A stretch of 64,000 bases of DNA from Lineus longissimus (lineage: Eukaryota; Nemertea; Pilidiophora; Heteronemertea; Lineidae). The translations under genes were made by a program, and so were the position numbers. The stretch is from NCBI RefSeq assembly GCF_910592395.1, contig NC_088314.1, positions 6,076,001 to 6,140,000 of the forward strand. The letters run 5' to 3'. Below are positions 61,589 to 64,000 of the stretch, in pieces. The notes under the pieces were generated by a model. It had not been told where the DNA came from, did not search any database, and saw nothing but the letters and a program-made list of their open reading frames with translations. The first letter of the stretch is position 1, and the number at the start of each line of letters is the position of its first letter.

Positions 61589-64000
61589 GTAAGTGAAGTG
61601 GTTGTGACCAGATAGTCAATGCGGAGGCGACGGGAACTTGTCGGGAGTCGGTGGACGACGTCCACAACCGACCCTGCCCCAAGACATGAAAGACAAATGG
61701 CACGCAATGGTTGGAGGATGTTGCTGTTTATTTTAACACAGATATGGTTTTTCTTCATGTTTTCTTCTTGTTGTTGATTTTGTGTTTCTATTTTAGGCAT
61801 TATTCATTGGTGGTCTTCATGCACAAACTTCTTACGTTTATCGTATAAGCTTATCAATAGTTGAGATGATTTGTAGGACTGTGAGGCAAAGTTTACGATA
61901 ACCAGGTCCACCTCAAGAGTTGCCTGGGGGGAGCCCTGCCTCAAGGATACCGGACTACGCTTGCTGGAATGTTAATTAGTTCTTTTTTATGTTAGCTCCA
62001 TCAGTCTTTCAGGTTACTTGCAAAGGATGCTGCTATGCTGTAATTTGTCCACAATGGGTCATCGACGAGTACGCACACATGGGAAAGTCAGATGCCCTAA
62101 AAAAGTGGTCAACGAACGTGATAACTGCAGCTCCACGTGTATTGTTTGTTCATTGTTAAGGATATGATGCTGGTTTTTGCAGTCACCTTTGGTTAATGAA
62201 CACCACATGTTGAAGCTAAGCTTCGTGTCGTTTGAGGACACGGAGTGCACGGCTGCTGACGAAACCAATCACCCTTCGTTATGCTGATGACCAACACTAA
62301 ATGCTGAATCATTCGAAAAGTGTGTCAATTGCGCCATTCCTGACTCTTTTTATTGCTGAAATTATGATCTTCATTTCAGTTCAATTACAGAACAAATCAA
62401 AACTGACATCTCTGTTTGGAATATTGATGTCTGTGTTGGGCCAACGGGGGCAATGACGGCAGTGTATATAAACTGCCAATGAAAGTCCAATAACCCATCA
62501 GAATGACTAAATGTATCTATTTGCAGTTTCTTCACGTTTGAATGGAAAGCTTTTAAAATACCAAACACCTTCGATCATTTTCGCTTACCTTCAGCTGATT
62601 CTGTTGAAGACGACTAATCGAAGATGCATTCAAATTGGTCTCAGGTCGTCTGCCGGGGTTTGCATGGATCCCGCATTGGTAGATCTGGCATTTATTCCCG
62701 TTAGTGGAGTTAAATTGTGGGCTCATACAAATTTAAGGAGGTTCACCATCTGTTTTCTGGGTCCACTTAGGGTAAAGTTTTAAAAGTTTATTTCTCTTGT
62801 GAAAAGAAGCAGGAATATTTTACAGAGAAGTTGCTGAAAGATTCTGCAAGTGCTTAAATGCTGTGTTAGTTTACGGCACATTAGCTTGGTGAATGCCTTT
62901 GATTCAAGTCAAATTGGCTGAGCATTTTAGAAGTAAAATAGTTTCTTATTTCCTGAGTATTGGCTTTAGGCTAAAACTACGAAAATATGTACGGCGGAAG
63001 TCGAGTGTGAGTATTTAATGAAGAAATAGTCTTCGGACTTTGTATTGCGGACTAAAGCATTAAGAGGGAAGCGCTTTTACCATTGAGATATCAGCCAACA
63101 TTTTGACAATGACACATCTTATAATTAAACAGAATTCTTGCCAGCCGTTTGGCAATATGTTGTTTCTCATCAGAGCCTTGAATTAAGCCTTCGTTTTCAA
63201 ACAAACTAAGACTTTGATACCCATCCACTCCAAACGGAGTGAGCCAACTGATACCCAAGAGTTTACAAATATGAGGAACAGATTATTGTGTCGTAAAGGG
63301 TAATGCCGCTACCGGGCAATACCGCGCTAATTCACTAAACGCTTCTCCATAAAGATGTCCCTCATCACTCAGATATAAAAAAATAGTTGCGCACCTGTGG
63401 CCCATACTCCGCTCAGCAGTGGTGTGAAGCGGTCCTAACCCGTTGTATAGTTTGTTGCTTTTCTTTGCGCAAAAACGCAATTTTTTGTTCTCTGAGTAAC
63501 AAGAGAGAACATGTGTGGAGAAGGCGTGGTAAAACACGCACAGTCACACTACTTATGATGATGCATTGCCTACAACCATCGCCATAGTATGTTACTCCGT
63601 ATAGGCTAGTAACCTCTGCAGTGAGGCTTACTGCGTTTGGATTGGAAGGTATCAAAGTATTAGTTTGTTTGAAAATATGAGATCACTGAAGGGTCGGATG
63701 AGGAGCAACATATTTGCTGCACGAATGGTATGAGAATTCAGAATATTTCAAGAATGAATTACTTTCTTTTCCACTGAGGTAGCCGCCGCATCCCCCACAA
63801 TACTGACCATCGGCCAAGAAGCAACTTAGCAATTGAAAATTAGCTCAGTTTCCTGTTCTAGTAGAGGAATATGAGGAACTATTGAGCGAGGCGATGTTTG
63901 GCAGACGTCGCCGCGCCTGCAGCGGGAAAACGCTCTCGAGGAAATCAATTCATGAGAAGAACCGACTATAGTTCTGGTTAATATTTACAGCCACAAGTGT
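61589..64000. other. Presumed first intron of the right-edge gene
   Basis: No further exon matching the start of the secreted protein was recognised. Open frames on both strands are below 95 codons. A G+C-rich stretch near 61.62-61.69 kb contains a short palindromic GGACGACGTCC. The segment about 63.27-63.66 kb is compositionally different (CpG-containing, GCCGCTACCGGGC) and could be a decayed mobile element, but no ends or target duplication are visible. Confidence 0.4.

Noticed and set aside
61324-61800. 158-codon minus-strand open frame overlapping the secreted-protein exon
   Set aside because: It is the antisense shadow of the exon with the clear signal peptide and strong donor; its own peptide is unrecognisable.

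Overview
The window is eukaryotic nuclear DNA from a metazoan. The genes are split by GT-AG introns, there are no operons, and the intergenic and intronic DNA is A+T-rich. The protein families (GNS, ZCRB1, Bicaudal-D, an SNX5/6-type sorting nexin, importin-9) are pan-metazoan, and the encoded proteins are about as close to vertebrate orthologues as expected for a marine invertebrate. The palindromic words TACATGTA and TAGGCCTA recur through the non-coding DNA, and there are SINE-like tRNA-derived repeats. I infer a marine invertebrate, possibly an echinoderm or hemichordate, but a spiralian cannot be excluded. The species is not determinable from this sequence alone.

Layout, left to right: (1) 0.7-9.0 kb, minus strand: the 5' part of N-acetylglucosamine-6-sulfatase (GNS; lysosomal). 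Its 3' exons lie beyond the left edge. An inserted DNA transposon (6.89-7.88 kb) with 70-bp terminal inverted repeats and a 9-bp target duplication sits in intron 1. (2) 9.2-11.3 kb, plus: complete ZCRB1, a U11/U12 minor-spliceosome protein, head-to-head with GNS across 187 bp. (3) 11.3-22.3 kb: no recognisable coding sequence; a SINE, small repeats, and possibly a long BICD 3' UTR. (4) 22.3-28.8 kb, minus: complete two-coding-exon Bicaudal-D dynein adaptor with an unusual arginine/asparagine-rich C-terminal tail. (5) 31.2-45.6 kb, plus: PX-BAR sorting nexin of the SNX5/6/32 group. Its 10.6-kb penultimate-region intron holds, on the opposite strand, an intronless 432-residue single-pass membrane protein ORF (35.1-36.4 kb), two foldback hairpins, a 51-bp tandem repeat and a second SINE. 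(6) 45.6-51.5 kb: convergent intergenic DNA dominated by a large palindrome (two arms of about 650 bp, each internally duplicated, with an additional 290-bp direct repeat). (7) 51.5-60.5 kb, minus: complete 23-exon importin-9, containing one intron with textbook U12-type splice signals. (8) 61.3 kb to the right edge, plus: first coding exon of a secreted protein.

The neighbouring transcription units strictly alternate in direction (divergent, convergent, divergent, convergent, divergent). The genes do not form a pathway; they are unrelated housekeeping functions: lysosomal glycosaminoglycan breakdown, minor splicing, dynein cargo transport, endosomal retrieval and nuclear import. The most interesting items are the transposon with simple-sequence terminal repeats, the large palindrome between two convergent genes, the U12-type intron in IPO9, and the unidentified nested membrane protein.
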